DNA from: Candidatus Manganitrophaceae bacterium
Lineage (GTDB): Bacteria; Nitrospirota; Nitrospiria; SBBL01; Manganitrophaceae
Assembly (NCBI GenBank): GCA_016200325.1
Contig: JACQEZ010000020.1
Coordinates: forward strand, 62,001 to 126,000
Length of the DNA stretch: 64,000 nucleotides
Direction of reading: 5' to 3'
This document shows, piece after piece, positions 35,316 to 43,566 of this stretch. The stretch's first letter is position 1. The number at the start of each line of letters is the position of its first letter. The notes under the pieces were generated by a model. It was not told the origin of the DNA. It saw only the letters and a program-made list of their open reading frames with translations, and made no database searches. Both the position numbers and the translations under genes were made by a program.

Positions 35316-35975
35316 TCAGTCGTTGGGTGGGATCAGCTCTTGAAAGTCGACCAGCGCTGTAAATTGATTCGATGCGCGCGGCGCGACACGGCTGCTGGCA
35401 TAGCTTTTAAAAAGGAGATGTTTGATGCCGAATGTGTATGCCGCGAAGAGAACATCTTCATTGTCGTCTACAAAGAGGGTTCTCTCCTTATTAAATTGAA
35501 GGACCCGTTCGGCGCCTCGCCAGAAATGAACTTCTTCTTTCGGTAATCCGATGTCGCTGGAGCAGAGAATCGTGTCAAAGTAGGGACCGAGGTTGGTCTG
35601 ACCCAGCTTGATCTGCACCGTTTTCGGGTGGGCGTTGGTAACCAAAGCGATTTCTTTCTTCTCCTGTCGAAGGAACTGGAGGAACGGCTCCACTCCCGGA
35701 TGTACTTGTACCCGGCTGCAGATTCCCTCCTTGAGCCGAACGACGTCGAGCCCCAGTCGCTTAGACCAGTAATGAACGTCGGTCCAGTTGATCGTTCGCT
35801 CTTGGGCGCGATAGGCGGCGGTGAGTTGCCGCTTTGCCTCTTCGGTCGACATTTTATTTCGCTCGGCAAACTTCTCGGGGATCAGCTCTTCCCAGAAGTA
35901 ATCGTCGAAATACTTGTCTAGGAGGGTTCCATCCATATCCAGCAGGACGGAATCGATCTCACTCCATCGAACCAT
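35316..35975 (-). CDS. HAD-superfamily hydrolase (YrfG-like nucleotidase/phosphatase)
   Basis: 219 residues from the ATG at 35975, which has AGAAGGA six bases upstream; the in-frame start at 36005 lies within the upstream gene and lacks one. Motif I is LLDMDGTLLD, motif II is ALVTNAH, and motif IV is LFVDDNEDVL. DMDGTLLDKYFDDYFWEELI is close to GMP/IMP nucleotidase YrfG. It likely dephosphorylates a small phosphorylated metabolite in the cytoplasm. It is second in a two-gene unit, ten bases after the diiron-oxidase-like gene. Confidence 0.85.
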   Translation of the reverse strand: MVRWSEIDSVLLDMDGTLLDKYFDDYFWEELIPEKFAERNKMSTEEAKRQLTAAYRAQERTINWTDVHYWSKRLGLDVVRLKEGICSRVQVHPGVEPFLQFLRQEKKEIALVTNAHPKTVQIKLGQTNLGPYFDTILCSSDIGLPKEEVHFWRGAERVLQFNKERTLFVDDNEDVLFAAYTFGIKHLLFKSYASSRVAPRASNQFTALVDFQELIPPND

Positions 35976-35985
35976 ATGATTCCTT

Positions 35986-36753
35986 CTAAGGTTTGTGTCG
36001 GTCATCGTTCCGGCGAATTTTTATCGCTTTGGCAATTCCGTCGCGATAGGAAAGCCAGAGTTCCAATGACCGACGAAGCCGATCGTAAATCCGTTTTCGG
36101 GCGGCGCGGGAGGGGGTGTTCCGTAAGACCATCTCCCAAGCATCGCCTCGGTGTCCCCTTTCCACCTGGTGGTGGGCGCGAATGAGATCCAGCGCGGCGG
36201 GGGAGACCTGATGATGTCGGACGAGGAAATGATTTCGAATGACCTCTTCAATCGGCGATGGAGCGGGCGGGTTTTCACTGATCTCTTTTCGATCGCGGAT
36301 ACTTCCTTCAACGAAGATCGTGATTACGGCAATCCCCTCAATCCAGTCTGCAGAAAGGGTGACCTCATCGAGCCACCGACGGTATCGGCGGCTTTCCGGC
36401 AGAAGCGCGATTGGATCAAACTCCTCCTTGCGAAATCCAAGTCCTTCCATCATCCGTAAAAAAAGGGTCGGATGGGGCTTGCCGAGACTTAATCCTCCCG
36501 TTTCCTCCTCATATAAATTGGTCGCGAGGGCACGGCGCGCTTCTGCCGATGGGGTTTTCGAATAAATGCGGCCGATAAAAAGGGGAAAGTCACGGACGTA
36601 GACGGCATATTCCTGTTGATAATGGAGTTTCAGTTGCGTACGGGTGATTTTGGGACCGATCAGATCGCTCCAGGCCCAATGGTTTTTCTGGTCCATGATC
36701 GATAAGAGCTGTTCTTTAAAGTTTTCTTCCGTCCAACGATCGTGCCGAGCCAA
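35986..36753 (-). CDS. Haem-oxygenase-like diiron protein (PqqC/CADD/TenA-like)
   Basis: 255 residues from a TTG at 36753. AAGGAGG lies five bases upstream of this TTG, and the promoter at 36794-36822 excludes the longer frame from 36867. The helical fold shows likely metal ligands: Glu in NLYEEETGG, His in GKPHPTLF, Glu in ITIFVEGSIRD, and H-x3-E-x2-H in AHHQVERGHRGDA. The last motif carries Glu where CADD-type enzymes usually have Asp. Members catalyse oxidative reactions in cofactor or natural-product pathways. It is co-transcribed with the HAD phosphatase and divergent from an FAD monooxygenase. Confidence 0.75.
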   Translation of the reverse strand: MARHDRWTEENFKEQLLSIMDQKNHWAWSDLIGPKITRTQLKLHYQQEYAVYVRDFPLFIGRIYSKTPSAEARRALATNLYEEETGGLSLGKPHPTLFLRMMEGLGFRKEEFDPIALLPESRRYRRWLDEVTLSADWIEGIAVITIFVEGSIRDRKEISENPPAPSPIEEVIRNHFLVRHHQVSPAALDLIRAHHQVERGHRGDAWEMVLRNTPSRAARKRIYDRLRRSLELWLSYRDGIAKAIKIRRNDDRHKP

Positions 36754-36793
36754 TGCTCCTCCTTCAAATCGGGATGCCAATGAGACGAGCATC

Positions 36794-36822
36794 AGTGTAT
36801 TCAAAACTTTGATAATCGTCAA
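36794..36822 (-). promoter_or_regulatory. Promoter of the diiron protein-phosphatase unit
   Basis: On the minus strand TTGACG (36817-36822), 17-base spacer, TACACT (36794-36799). The leader of about 35 bases carries AAGGAGG before the TTG at 36753. Confidence 0.65.
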
Positions 36823-36879
36823 TGTGTAAGCCCGATCGATTCTACCGGGCCTTCTTACGAACCTCACAATAATCGATGC

Positions 36880-36908
36880 TTGACGCTAGGATTTGGCTAA
36901 AGTAGAGT
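36880..36908 (+). promoter_or_regulatory. Promoter of the FAD monooxygenase gene
   Basis: TTGACG, 17-base spacer, TAGAGT. It places transcription near 36915, with an AAGAGG ribosome binding site before the ATG at 36932. The -35 matches that of the divergent gene (also TTGACG). Confidence 0.65.
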
Positions 36909-36931
36909 ATGATTTTCTAAAGAGGAAGGAG

Positions 36932-38212
36932 ATGGTAGAAGACCAAAAATGGGACCTGGTCCTTGTGGGCGCCGGGGCCGGCGGACTGGTTCTCGCATTG
37001 ACGCTGGCAGAGAAAGGGTTCCGGATTGCTGTTATTGATCGCCAAGTCGATCCAGCCCCACTCCCTCGAGGAGAGATCGTTCAACCGAACGGCCTTCGAA
37101 TTCTCGATCAGTTGGGTGTTCTCTCTAAGCTGCTTGAATCGGATATCTATCGAAACGAACGGGTCGATTTTTATCAGGCATCCGGACCGCACCTTTGTAC
37201 GGTCGACTATCGGACGCTTCCTATCCTTTATAATTATTCGTTAATATTGCTTCCTGACGTGATCCAGAAGGTGCTGTTGGAGCGGGTCCGGGCTTCCTCC
37301 AATATTACCCTCTTCGGAGGGGTTCTCTTCAAAGAACTCCTTCATGAACGGGAGGGTGTTGCAGGGGTGGTGGCGGAGCATCAAGGCGTGTTGCGCCGTT
37401 TTCTTGCGCCCATGGTCGTGGGGGGAGACGGGGTGCGCTCGGCGGTTCGTACAGCGCTTCGGATCCCGCATAAACTCCATACCTATGTCGATGGATATCT
37501 TACGATGGTGGTCGATCGTCCCTCCGGTTTTAGGGGAGAGTCGCGCTACTATCTCGGTCAACGAAAGATTTTTGGTGCCTTCCCTGTCTCGGAAGAGAAG
37601 CTCTATCTTTTCTTCATGATTCCCTCGAATCGGTTAGACGGATTTCGCCAGCGGGGGATCGGCGTCTTCAAGGAAGAGATTCTCTCGTTTCACCCTTCCC
37701 TTCGCGCTCTCCTCGAGGGACCGATTAAGAAGGTCACTTCTTGGGAAGAGATCGCTTATATGCCTTGTTTTCGCGTCCAATGCAAGCGATGGGTGGCCAA
37801 TGGAGCGGCCCTTATCGGGGATGCAGCGCATGCGATGAACCCCCATGTCGCACAGGGCAGAAACGCTGCCATGGAGGATGGGGTGATTCTCGCCGAGGTC
37901 CTGGAGGATTGTTTTAGAGCAGGAGATTTCTCCAAAGCAGCCTTGGCCTTATATGAAAAGAGGCGCCGTTCGACGGTGGAAGGGCTGCAGCGGATTGGTG
38001 ACGAAATGACCTGGCTCTGGAACAGCGGCTTCCCTCCCTCTGTTTGGGCACGCGATCGAATTTTTCAATCTGTTCATCAGAAGCGGGACCTCCATGACAA
38101 AATGCTATCCAACATCGCAGGTCTCCATCAGAGACCGTTTGATCTCTTCGACCGTTGGCGAGCACTTCATTTGTGGGGTCCCCTCTCGCCCTCCATCGAC
38201 AGGCGGTATTAG
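36932..38212 (+). CDS. FAD-dependent monooxygenase/oxidoreductase (UbiH/PHBH-like)
   Basis: 426 residues from the ATG at 36932; the frame extends to a TTG at 36893, but that lies within the promoter. The dinucleotide-binding motif is DLVLVGAGAGGLVLALTLAE with VIDRQ at the end of the second strand. The second FAD motif is ALIGDAAHAMNPHVAQGRNA near residue 305. A DG-type motif (VVGGDGVRSAVR) is also present. It belongs to the aromatic-ring hydroxylase/ubiquinone hydroxylase class. The substrate is unknown; its divergent placement next to a diiron oxidase-like gene suggests a shared pathway. Confidence 0.88.
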   Translation: MVEDQKWDLVLVGAGAGGLVLALTLAEKGFRIAVIDRQVDPAPLPRGEIVQPNGLRILDQLGVLSKLLESDIYRNERVDFYQASGPHLCTVDYRTLPILYNYSLILLPDVIQKVLLERVRASSNITLFGGVLFKELLHEREGVAGVVAEHQGVLRRFLAPMVVGGDGVRSAVRTALRIPHKLHTYVDGYLTMVVDRPSGFRGESRYYLGQRKIFGAFPVSEEKLYLFFMIPSNRLDGFRQRGIGVFKEEILSFHPSLRALLEGPIKKVTSWEEIAYMPCFRVQCKRWVANGAALIGDAAHAMNPHVAQGRNAAMEDGVILAEVLEDCFRAGDFSKAALALYEKRRRSTVEGLQRIGDEMTWLWNSGFPPSVWARDRIFQSVHQKRDLHDKMLSNIAGLHQRPFDLFDRWRALHLWGPLSPSIDRRY

Positions 38213-38254
38213 TCCTATTTGGGATGAATCGTCTATCGAAAAACCGTGTATGAT

Positions 38255-38283
38255 TTGACATTTACCGCTTTCTCGGATACCTT
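38255..38283 (+). promoter_or_regulatory. Promoter of the TPR lipoprotein gene
   Basis: A perfect TTGACA, 17-base spacer, TACCTT. The -10 ends eight bases before an in-frame GTG at 38292, and 38 bases before the ATG at 38322 that has its own AGGA. Confidence 0.65.
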
Positions 38284-38321
38284 CAAATCGAGTGAATAAA
38301 TTACAGAAAATAGGAATTCCA

Positions 38322-40607
38322 ATGTTCTCGATGAAGCGGTTAACGGCTGAAGGACTCTCACTTATCCTCTTACTGGTGGTCTTCTCTTCCTGTTCCATGG
38401 GGGAGGCAAAAAAGGAGAAGCATTACAAAAGGGGAGTCGACTACGTTGCTCACGAAAAGTATTCCGAGGCGGCTGTCGAGTTTAAGAATGTCCTTCAGAT
38501 CGATCCGCAACATACCGATGCAAAATACCAGCTGGGACTGGTTTATCTTAAATTGGGTGGGTTGGTCAACGCACGGAATGCCTTTAAGCTGTTAAGCGAG
38601 GTGGTGCAAAAAAAACCGGATCTTGTTGAGGCGCAGGTGCGGCTTGCGACCCTTTATTTGGCTTCCGGTGATCTTAAAAGTGCGAAGGAAAAAGCTGAAT
38701 TGGTGCTTCAGAAGAAGCAGGGCAATCCGGATGCGCTGTTGGTGTTGGCGAGAATCGCGCAACGTGAGGGGCGCCTGGATGAAGCGGCACAAACCTATCA
38801 AAAAATTCTCGATCTCGATCCGAAGCGGCTGCAGACATATTATGAGTTCGCCGGGCTCTACCTTCTGAAAAAAGATTCGGCGTCTGCCGAATCGCTTCTC
38901 CAAAAAGCGCTTTTGCTCGATCCCCAATCCGTTGAAAGTCACATTAACCTTGCCCGATTTTATCACTATAATCATCAGCCGAAAGAAGCGGAATCGTTTT
39001 ATCTGAAAGCCATCTCGATCTCGCCGAAAAGTAAATCGCTCTATTTTGCGTTGGCCAATTTTTATATGCTCGAAAAGCGGACTGAAGAAGCAGAGAATCG
39101 ATTGATAGAGGCGACCGGCCTCGATTCGAAAGATCCGGACCCCTTTATTGCACTAGGTGATTTTTATTTGAATTTCCATAAGGCAGAAGGGGCGGAGAAG
39201 GCGTATCGCCAAGCAAAAGAGGCGCGACCGGATGGAATGCTCAGTCGAAAAAAACTGGGGGATCTTTACTTAACGCAAGGGAAAAAGAATGAAGCAAGCG
39301 GGATCATCGATGAGATCTTGTCCAAAAATGGAAGTGATCCGGAGGGGCTTTTACTGAAAGGGCGTCTTCTTCTCGCAGAGAATAAAAGCGGTGAAGCGGT
39401 GATTCAACTAAGAAAGGCGATTGAGATCGAGCCGATGCTTTATTCCGGACATTACTATTTGGCCTTGGCGCACATGGCTGATCATGATCTACAACAGGCA
39501 AAGTCGCAATTTTCGGAGGCCATAAAACAGAATTCCAAAGACATGCGTTCTCGGCTTGCATTGGCGGAACTCCTTCTGCAGTCGCGTTCATTCGACCCGG
39601 CGATTTCAGAAGCCGAGCGGATTATTGAATCCGATCCCTCCGTTGTTAAAGCCTATCTGATTCTCGGAGATGCCGCTGTATCTCGGGGCGATGTTAAAAA
39701 AGGAGAGGGCGCCTATCAAAAGTTTTTGACATTGGCGCCTAAAGAGCCGATCGGCTACTATCGCCTTGGGCTTATTCGGCGCGCTCAGAAGAAAGAGCAA
39801 GAGGCATTGACTTTCTTTGAGAAGGCGCTTTCGATCAATGTTAACTATCCCGATGCTCTTTCTCAGATTGTGGCAATTCACCTCTCTAAAGGAGAGGGAG
39901 ATAAAGCGCTCAAGCGGGTGACGGCCCAGATCGATGCCTCGCCTCGGAATCCGGTTTTCTATAACCTTCTGGCAAAATTGTATGCATCCAAAAAAGATTA
40001 TAAGCGGGCGGAGGAGAGCCATCGAAAAGCGATTGACCTTGATCCGACCTACCTTGCCTCTTACCTTGACTTAGGGAGTCTGTATGCCCAGGCCAAACAG
40101 TTTGATCAGGGGCTGCAGAAATTAGATGAGGCGCTTAAAGTCAATCCGAACGTTGCGCAAATTTATATGACTCGAGGTGTTATTTATGAAACACAACAGA
40201 AGTACAGTCAGGCTCAGAAAGAATATGAAAAAGCACTCCAAATCGATCCAAATTTCGCCCCGGCAGCAAATAATCTGGCTTGGATTTATGCAGAGCAAGG
40301 TGGAAATATTGACCGTGCATTGACATTGGCCCAGATGGCGAAAGAAAAATATCCCGAAGATCCTGCGGTTTCCGATACACTCGGTTGGATATATTACAAA
40401 AAGAATGTATTTATCAAAGCGGTCTCTTTGCTGGAAGACAGCGTAGAAAAGCTGTCTCAGAATCCCGTGGTTCGTTATCACCTTGGGATGGCCTATTATA
40501 AGAATGGGCAAAAGGCCCTTGCGAGGAAGGAACTCGCTGAATCGTTGAAATTAGGAAAAACTTTTGTCGGGTCTGATGAGGCGGAAAAAGTACTAAAAGA
40601 ATTGTAA
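38322..40607 (+). CDS. TPR-repeat lipoprotein of the exosortase/PEP-CTERM type (PrsT-like)
   Basis: 761 residues. MFSMKRLTAEGLSLILLLVV plus FSSC is a lipoprotein signal with the acylated Cys near residue 24. The rest is tandem tetratricopeptide repeats, roughly 18 to 20, for example VDYVAHEKYSEAAVEFKNVL and DPNFAPAANNLAWIYAEQGG. Such long TPR lipoproteins mark exosortase-linked polysaccharide loci and probably scaffold export at the outer membrane. The ATG at 38322 has AGGA six bases upstream; a GTG at 38292 would add ten residues and would be a leaderless start. The gene heads the polysaccharide region. Confidence 0.85.
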   Translation: MFSMKRLTAEGLSLILLLVVFSSCSMGEAKKEKHYKRGVDYVAHEKYSEAAVEFKNVLQIDPQHTDAKYQLGLVYLKLGGLVNARNAFKLLSEVVQKKPDLVEAQVRLATLYLASGDLKSAKEKAELVLQKKQGNPDALLVLARIAQREGRLDEAAQTYQKILDLDPKRLQTYYEFAGLYLLKKDSASAESLLQKALLLDPQSVESHINLARFYHYNHQPKEAESFYLKAISISPKSKSLYFALANFYMLEKRTEEAENRLIEATGLDSKDPDPFIALGDFYLNFHKAEGAEKAYRQAKEARPDGMLSRKKLGDLYLTQGKKNEASGIIDEILSKNGSDPEGLLLKGRLLLAENKSGEAVIQLRKAIEIEPMLYSGHYYLALAHMADHDLQQAKSQFSEAIKQNSKDMRSRLALAELLLQSRSFDPAISEAERIIESDPSVVKAYLILGDAAVSRGDVKKGEGAYQKFLTLAPKEPIGYYRLGLIRRAQKKEQEALTFFEKALSINVNYPDALSQIVAIHLSKGEGDKALKRVTAQIDASPRNPVFYNLLAKLYASKKDYKRAEESHRKAIDLDPTYLASYLDLGSLYAQAKQFDQGLQKLDEALKVNPNVAQIYMTRGVIYETQQKYSQAQKEYEKALQIDPNFAPAANNLAWIYAEQGGNIDRALTLAQMAKEKYPEDPAVSDTLGWIYYKKNVFIKAVSLLEDSVEKLSQNPVVRYHLGMAYYKNGQKALARKELAESLKLGKTFVGSDEAEKVLKEL

Positions 40608-40754
40608 AGAAAAGATTTACTAAATCTAAGTCCAAAGTCTTTTAATATTATAAGCATATGAATTTATTGAATATTATTTTTATTAAGAGAGGTCCACATC
40701 GCGTTTGATCTTATACCTTGTATGTGCAACTGAGATATAAAAAGCGTCAAAAAA

Positions 40755-40783
40755 TTGACTTTTTATGCGGTTCATGTTATTTA
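40755..40783 (+). promoter_or_regulatory. Promoter of the LuxR-type regulator gene
   Basis: TTGACT, 17-base spacer, TATTTA with an extended TG (TGT before the -10). GTCAA at 40746-40750 and TTGAC at 40755-40759 make a small inverted repeat over the -35, which may be a binding site. Moderate match. Confidence 0.4.
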
Positions 40784-40805
40784 GGTATATTCCTGGGATT
40801 TTGAA

Positions 40806-41960
40806 GTGGTTAATACGATGGTTCCTATTCAAATGCGACTTTCAGCACATTTGAGGAAGTTGAACTCCGAAGACTATGAGTTGGATGCTCTTTTTAATGA
40901 AGTTTTCTCAACCATTCAGAACGAGATTCCCTTTCATGCCGGGTGGTTTTTCCCTATAAACCCCGATACGCTGCAGCCAATTAAATTTTCCAAGAAAATA
41001 TGGAAAGGAGTTGCTCCACCGGAGATGAATGGCACTCATTCAGCGCCGTCCCTTTTTCCATCCATTCGCCAACTGCTGCAGAGAGGGTCTCTCTGTACCA
41101 GGGGGGAGGAGTGGTGGACCCACTCTCAACTTGCCGATCATCCAATTTATCAGAAGACCCTAAAACCAAACCGGCTATACTTTGCCTTGATCCTTCTCTT
41201 TCTTGATAATGAAAAAAAATGTCGCGGTTATAGTGTTTTTTGGAGGGAGAGACTTAAAGGTGCCTTTGCAAATAAAGATCTTGAGACATTAACGGTGGTC
41301 GCTCCAATTGTGGGAAGCTATTTGAAAAAAAATCCGGTGCAGCAAGCCTCCATTTCCGAGGTCACTTCAGACATTACTGAAGAGGAGCTTCATGTTTTGG
41401 TTCGGCGACGTGCTCAACCCGGCATTCTCATTTTAAGTCAGCATGGACAGATTCTATACGTGAATCATGATGCAAAGAATCTTCTGGAGGGTCTCACTTT
41501 AAAAACCCCCCCTCTTCCCCAGCACCAGTCTCTTCCTGAGATTATTTATCAACTTTTTATTCAGTTTAAAGAAATAGTGGGTGAGAATGGACAAGAATCG
41601 GCAATACCGACTGCTAATCGGGTCTGTATTCATGAGGGAGTCGTTTTCCTTTTTCGGGCGTTATTGTTACAAAAACAGGGTGCCAACCGGGATACAATGC
41701 ACATTATGATCCTAATTGAGAAGGTCTCACAAGGCGTCCGTATCGATCAATTTGTCCAATCAACTCACTTGACAAAACGTGAGCAGGCAGTTGTGCGTCT
41801 TCTTTTAGAGGGAAAAACAAATAAAGAAGTGGCTTCGTGTATGAATATCGGTGAATATACAGTAAAAGATCATGTCAAACGGATTATGAAGAAGTTGAAT
41901 GTTACCACCCGTGCTGGCATCGTGGCGAAGGTTCTTCATCAACAGCTTCCCGCCTCCTAG
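40806..41960 (+). CDS. LuxR-family transcriptional regulator with N-terminal sensory regions
   Basis: 384 residues from GTG 40806; ATG 40818 is an alternative. The C-terminal HTH is typical of LuxR/NarL: LTKREQAVVRLLLEGKTNKE, VASCMNIGEYTVKDHVKRIM, KKLNVTTRAGI. The N-terminal 180 residues resemble a degenerate GAF-like sensor. The middle (about 200-300, PGILILSQHGQILYVNHDAK) is PAS-like. No receiver domain or phospho-acceptor is visible. Its place between the TPR lipoprotein and the polysaccharide operon suggests control of that locus, where many exosortase systems carry the PrsK/PrsR pair instead. Confidence 0.85.
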   Translation: MVNTMVPIQMRLSAHLRKLNSEDYELDALFNEVFSTIQNEIPFHAGWFFPINPDTLQPIKFSKKIWKGVAPPEMNGTHSAPSLFPSIRQLLQRGSLCTRGEEWWTHSQLADHPIYQKTLKPNRLYFALILLFLDNEKKCRGYSVFWRERLKGAFANKDLETLTVVAPIVGSYLKKNPVQQASISEVTSDITEEELHVLVRRRAQPGILILSQHGQILYVNHDAKNLLEGLTLKTPPLPQHQSLPEIIYQLFIQFKEIVGENGQESAIPTANRVCIHEGVVFLFRALLLQKQGANRDTMHIMILIEKVSQGVRIDQFVQSTHLTKREQAVVRLLLEGKTNKEVASCMNIGEYTVKDHVKRIMKKLNVTTRAGIVAKVLHQQLPAS

Positions 41961-42402
41961 TTATTTCTAAATACCTTAGGACTTCGTTAAAACCTGTAAA
42001 GCAGACAGTTTTTGCTTAGATCTTAAGATGAAAATACGTTTAGGGGAGTGGTTTATTCTAGGTAAGTGGTGTGTAGAGTCTGATAAGGTGCTGGAATCTT
42101 CAATTCCAATCTTGTCTTAAAAAATGGTTTTAATTCAAAGATACTGTCTCCCCCCTCTTTTGAGGGGATTGATCTTTCAGGAGTTATCGCTTAAATTGAC
42201 TGAAGCTTAATCGTGTCGTACAAGTATATCATTAACCCTTCCGATGCTCCTGGATGGGCGTCTTTATAAGGTGACATACAAAATGTATATCACCTTTTTA
42301 AATGTCTAGCGATTTGAATTAGAGTTTTAAGGAAAGTAGATACCGCACCATTTTATTCTATTTTGGGATACAATTAACTTTATATAGATATAGGAAGAGA
42401 GC
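41961..42402. other. 442-base A+T-rich intergenic region with a large hairpin
   Basis: Lies upstream of the PilZ gene and the export operon. It contains the near-perfect dyad at 42268-42296 and a small CCCCTC/GAGGGG hairpin near 42153-42168. No open frame with protein-like features was found. TATATAGATATAG lies just before the PilZ ribosome binding site, without a clear -35. Confidence 0.5.
42268..42296. repeat. 29-bp dyad-symmetric element
   Basis: AAGGTGACATACA (42268-42280) and TGTATATCACCTT (42284-42296) pair at 12 of 13 positions around AAA. TTTTTA follows. It could be an operator for a dimeric regulator such as the adjacent LuxR protein, or a distant terminator of the luxR transcript. 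Confidence 0.65.
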
Positions 42403-42708
42403 ATGGTAAAAGAAATCGATCGGGAACGGAGGGGCACAGAAAGGTATGGGCTTCGGACGAGGGTGACTTATGAAGCTTCTGCGGGATTGGATTTGAGAGA
42501 AAAGGTGCATGCCGGAAAAACGATCAATATCAGCAGCGGAGGGTTCTGCCTGAGAACCGATACGCCTTTAATCCAATCCCAGATTATCCGTGTGAGTATG
42601 CCAGTTCCGAGGGTGAATGCTGTTTCTCCGACATTGGCAGAGGTTTGTTGGGTTGAAGGAGCCAAAAGACAAAAAGGATATTGCGTCGGTCTCAGATTTC
42701 TCTTATAG
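42403..42708 (+). CDS. PilZ domain protein (c-di-GMP receptor)
   Basis: 101 residues, a single PilZ domain. The c-di-GMP motifs are intact: the Arg-rich RRGTER (RxxxR) near residue 9 and TINISSGG ((D/N)xSxxG) near residue 43. VCWVEGAKRQKGYCVGLRF completes the barrel. It likely senses c-di-GMP and acts on the polysaccharide machinery encoded just downstream. AGGAAGAGAG precedes the ATG. A hairpin follows the stop, and the export operon starts about 190 bases later. Confidence 0.85.
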   Translation: MVKEIDRERRGTERYGLRTRVTYEASAGLDLREKVHAGKTINISSGGFCLRTDTPLIQSQIIRVSMPVPRVNAVSPTLAEVCWVEGAKRQKGYCVGLRFLL

Positions 42709-42714
42709 AAAGAA

Positions 42715-42746
42715 AAAGGGTAGCGATGGCCAGATCGCTACCCTTT
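42715..42746 (+). terminator. Hairpin after the PilZ gene, possible terminator
   Basis: A perfect 13-bp stem, AAAGGGTAGCGAT and ATCGCTACCCTTT, with a six-base loop. Only three T follow, so it may be an attenuating or stabilising hairpin and not a full terminator. Confidence 0.55.
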
Positions 42747-42781
42747 CGGTTCCTAAGTAAGGATTGAGCATCCCATAAGGA

Positions 42782-42859
42782 GGGGGTATCTCCGAAGAGG
42801 AAGATACAAGTCTTGTATATCATTTCAGAAGACTTGTGTCAATATCCCCTCTTCCGGAG
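42782..42859 (+). promoter_or_regulatory. Structured leader upstream of the polysaccharide export operon
   Basis: Several complementary segments can pair in competing ways. CTCCGAAGAGG (42790-42800) pairs with CCTCTTCCGGAG with one bulge. ACAAGTCTT (42806-42814) pairs exactly with AAGACTTGT (42829-42837). GTATCTCC can instead pair locally with GGAAGATAC. The layout suggests a regulated leader RNA, but no known riboswitch class was recognised. Confidence 0.4.
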
Positions 42860-42901
42860 TCAAATTGGGCGAGGGGATTTTTTATTAATTTTGGAGGTAG
42901 C

Positions 42902-43525
42902 GTGATCAGGGCAATCCGATATTTGGTTTTTACTTTATTAGGGCTCACCCTTATTATTAATAGCGGATGCGCAACAAAGCATAAGCCCCACTCTTCTACG
43001 GCAGACCTCCAGGAAAGCCATGAAGCAATGCTCTCTTCCACGGGAGACTTTGTTTTAGGAGCGGAGGATGTAATCGAAATTCTGGTATGGAAAAATGATG
43101 CGCTTTCACGACAAGTTTTTGTCCGGCCGGATGGAAAAATATCTCTTCCTATTATTGGAGAGTTACAAGCGGCGGGTCTTACACCGACTCAGCTGCGCGA
43201 TTCAATTAAAGAGCGGTTGCAAGAATATAAAGAGACTCCTGAGGTGTCGGTTATTATTAGAGAAGTAAATAGTTATGCGGTATTTGTCCTGGGTGAGGTG
43301 GCTCATCCAGGCAAGCTTCAGCTTCGCAGTAAAACGACGCTGCTTCAAGCCCTCTCTTTAGCCGGCGGATTCACCCAATATGCCGACACAAGTGGAATTC
43401 TCCTTCTAAGAAGGTCGGGTGGGGGCGAAGAGCGAATACGAATCAGCTATAGCGACATCATTAAAGGGAAGAATACAGAGGGTAATCTCCTCCTGCAAAG
43501 AGGCGATACTATCTTGGTTCCCTAA
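42902..43525 (+). CDS. Polysaccharide biosynthesis/export lipoprotein (Wza-like, exosortase type)
   Basis: 207 residues from GTG 42902, with GGAGG four bases upstream; the frame is open from 42836 but that part lies in the structured leader. A lipoprotein signal (LVFTLLGLTLIINSGC) precedes a Poly_export domain (GAEDVIEILVWKNDALSRQV, FVRPDGKISLPIIGELQAAG) and a SLBB domain (VFVLGEVAHPGKLQLRSKTT, LLQALSLAGGFTQYAD). It is the outer-membrane export component. It lacks the large C-terminal part of E. coli Wza. First gene of the export operon. Confidence 0.92.
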   Translation: MIRAIRYLVFTLLGLTLIINSGCATKHKPHSSTADLQESHEAMLSSTGDFVLGAEDVIEILVWKNDALSRQVFVRPDGKISLPIIGELQAAGLTPTQLRDSIKERLQEYKETPEVSVIIREVNSYAVFVLGEVAHPGKLQLRSKTTLLQALSLAGGFTQYADTSGILLLRRSGGGEERIRISYSDIIKGKNTEGNLLLQRGDTILVP

Positions 43526-43566
43526 TAAACTTTCCGAACGAGGATTATAGAGGATTATAAAGGAAT

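Noticed and set aside
38292-38321. GTG start of the TPR lipoprotein eight bases after a -10
   Set aside because: Its position fits the leaderless pattern, but the ATG at 38322 has AGGA at good spacing and gives a normal lipoprotein signal peptide. Kept as an alternative only.
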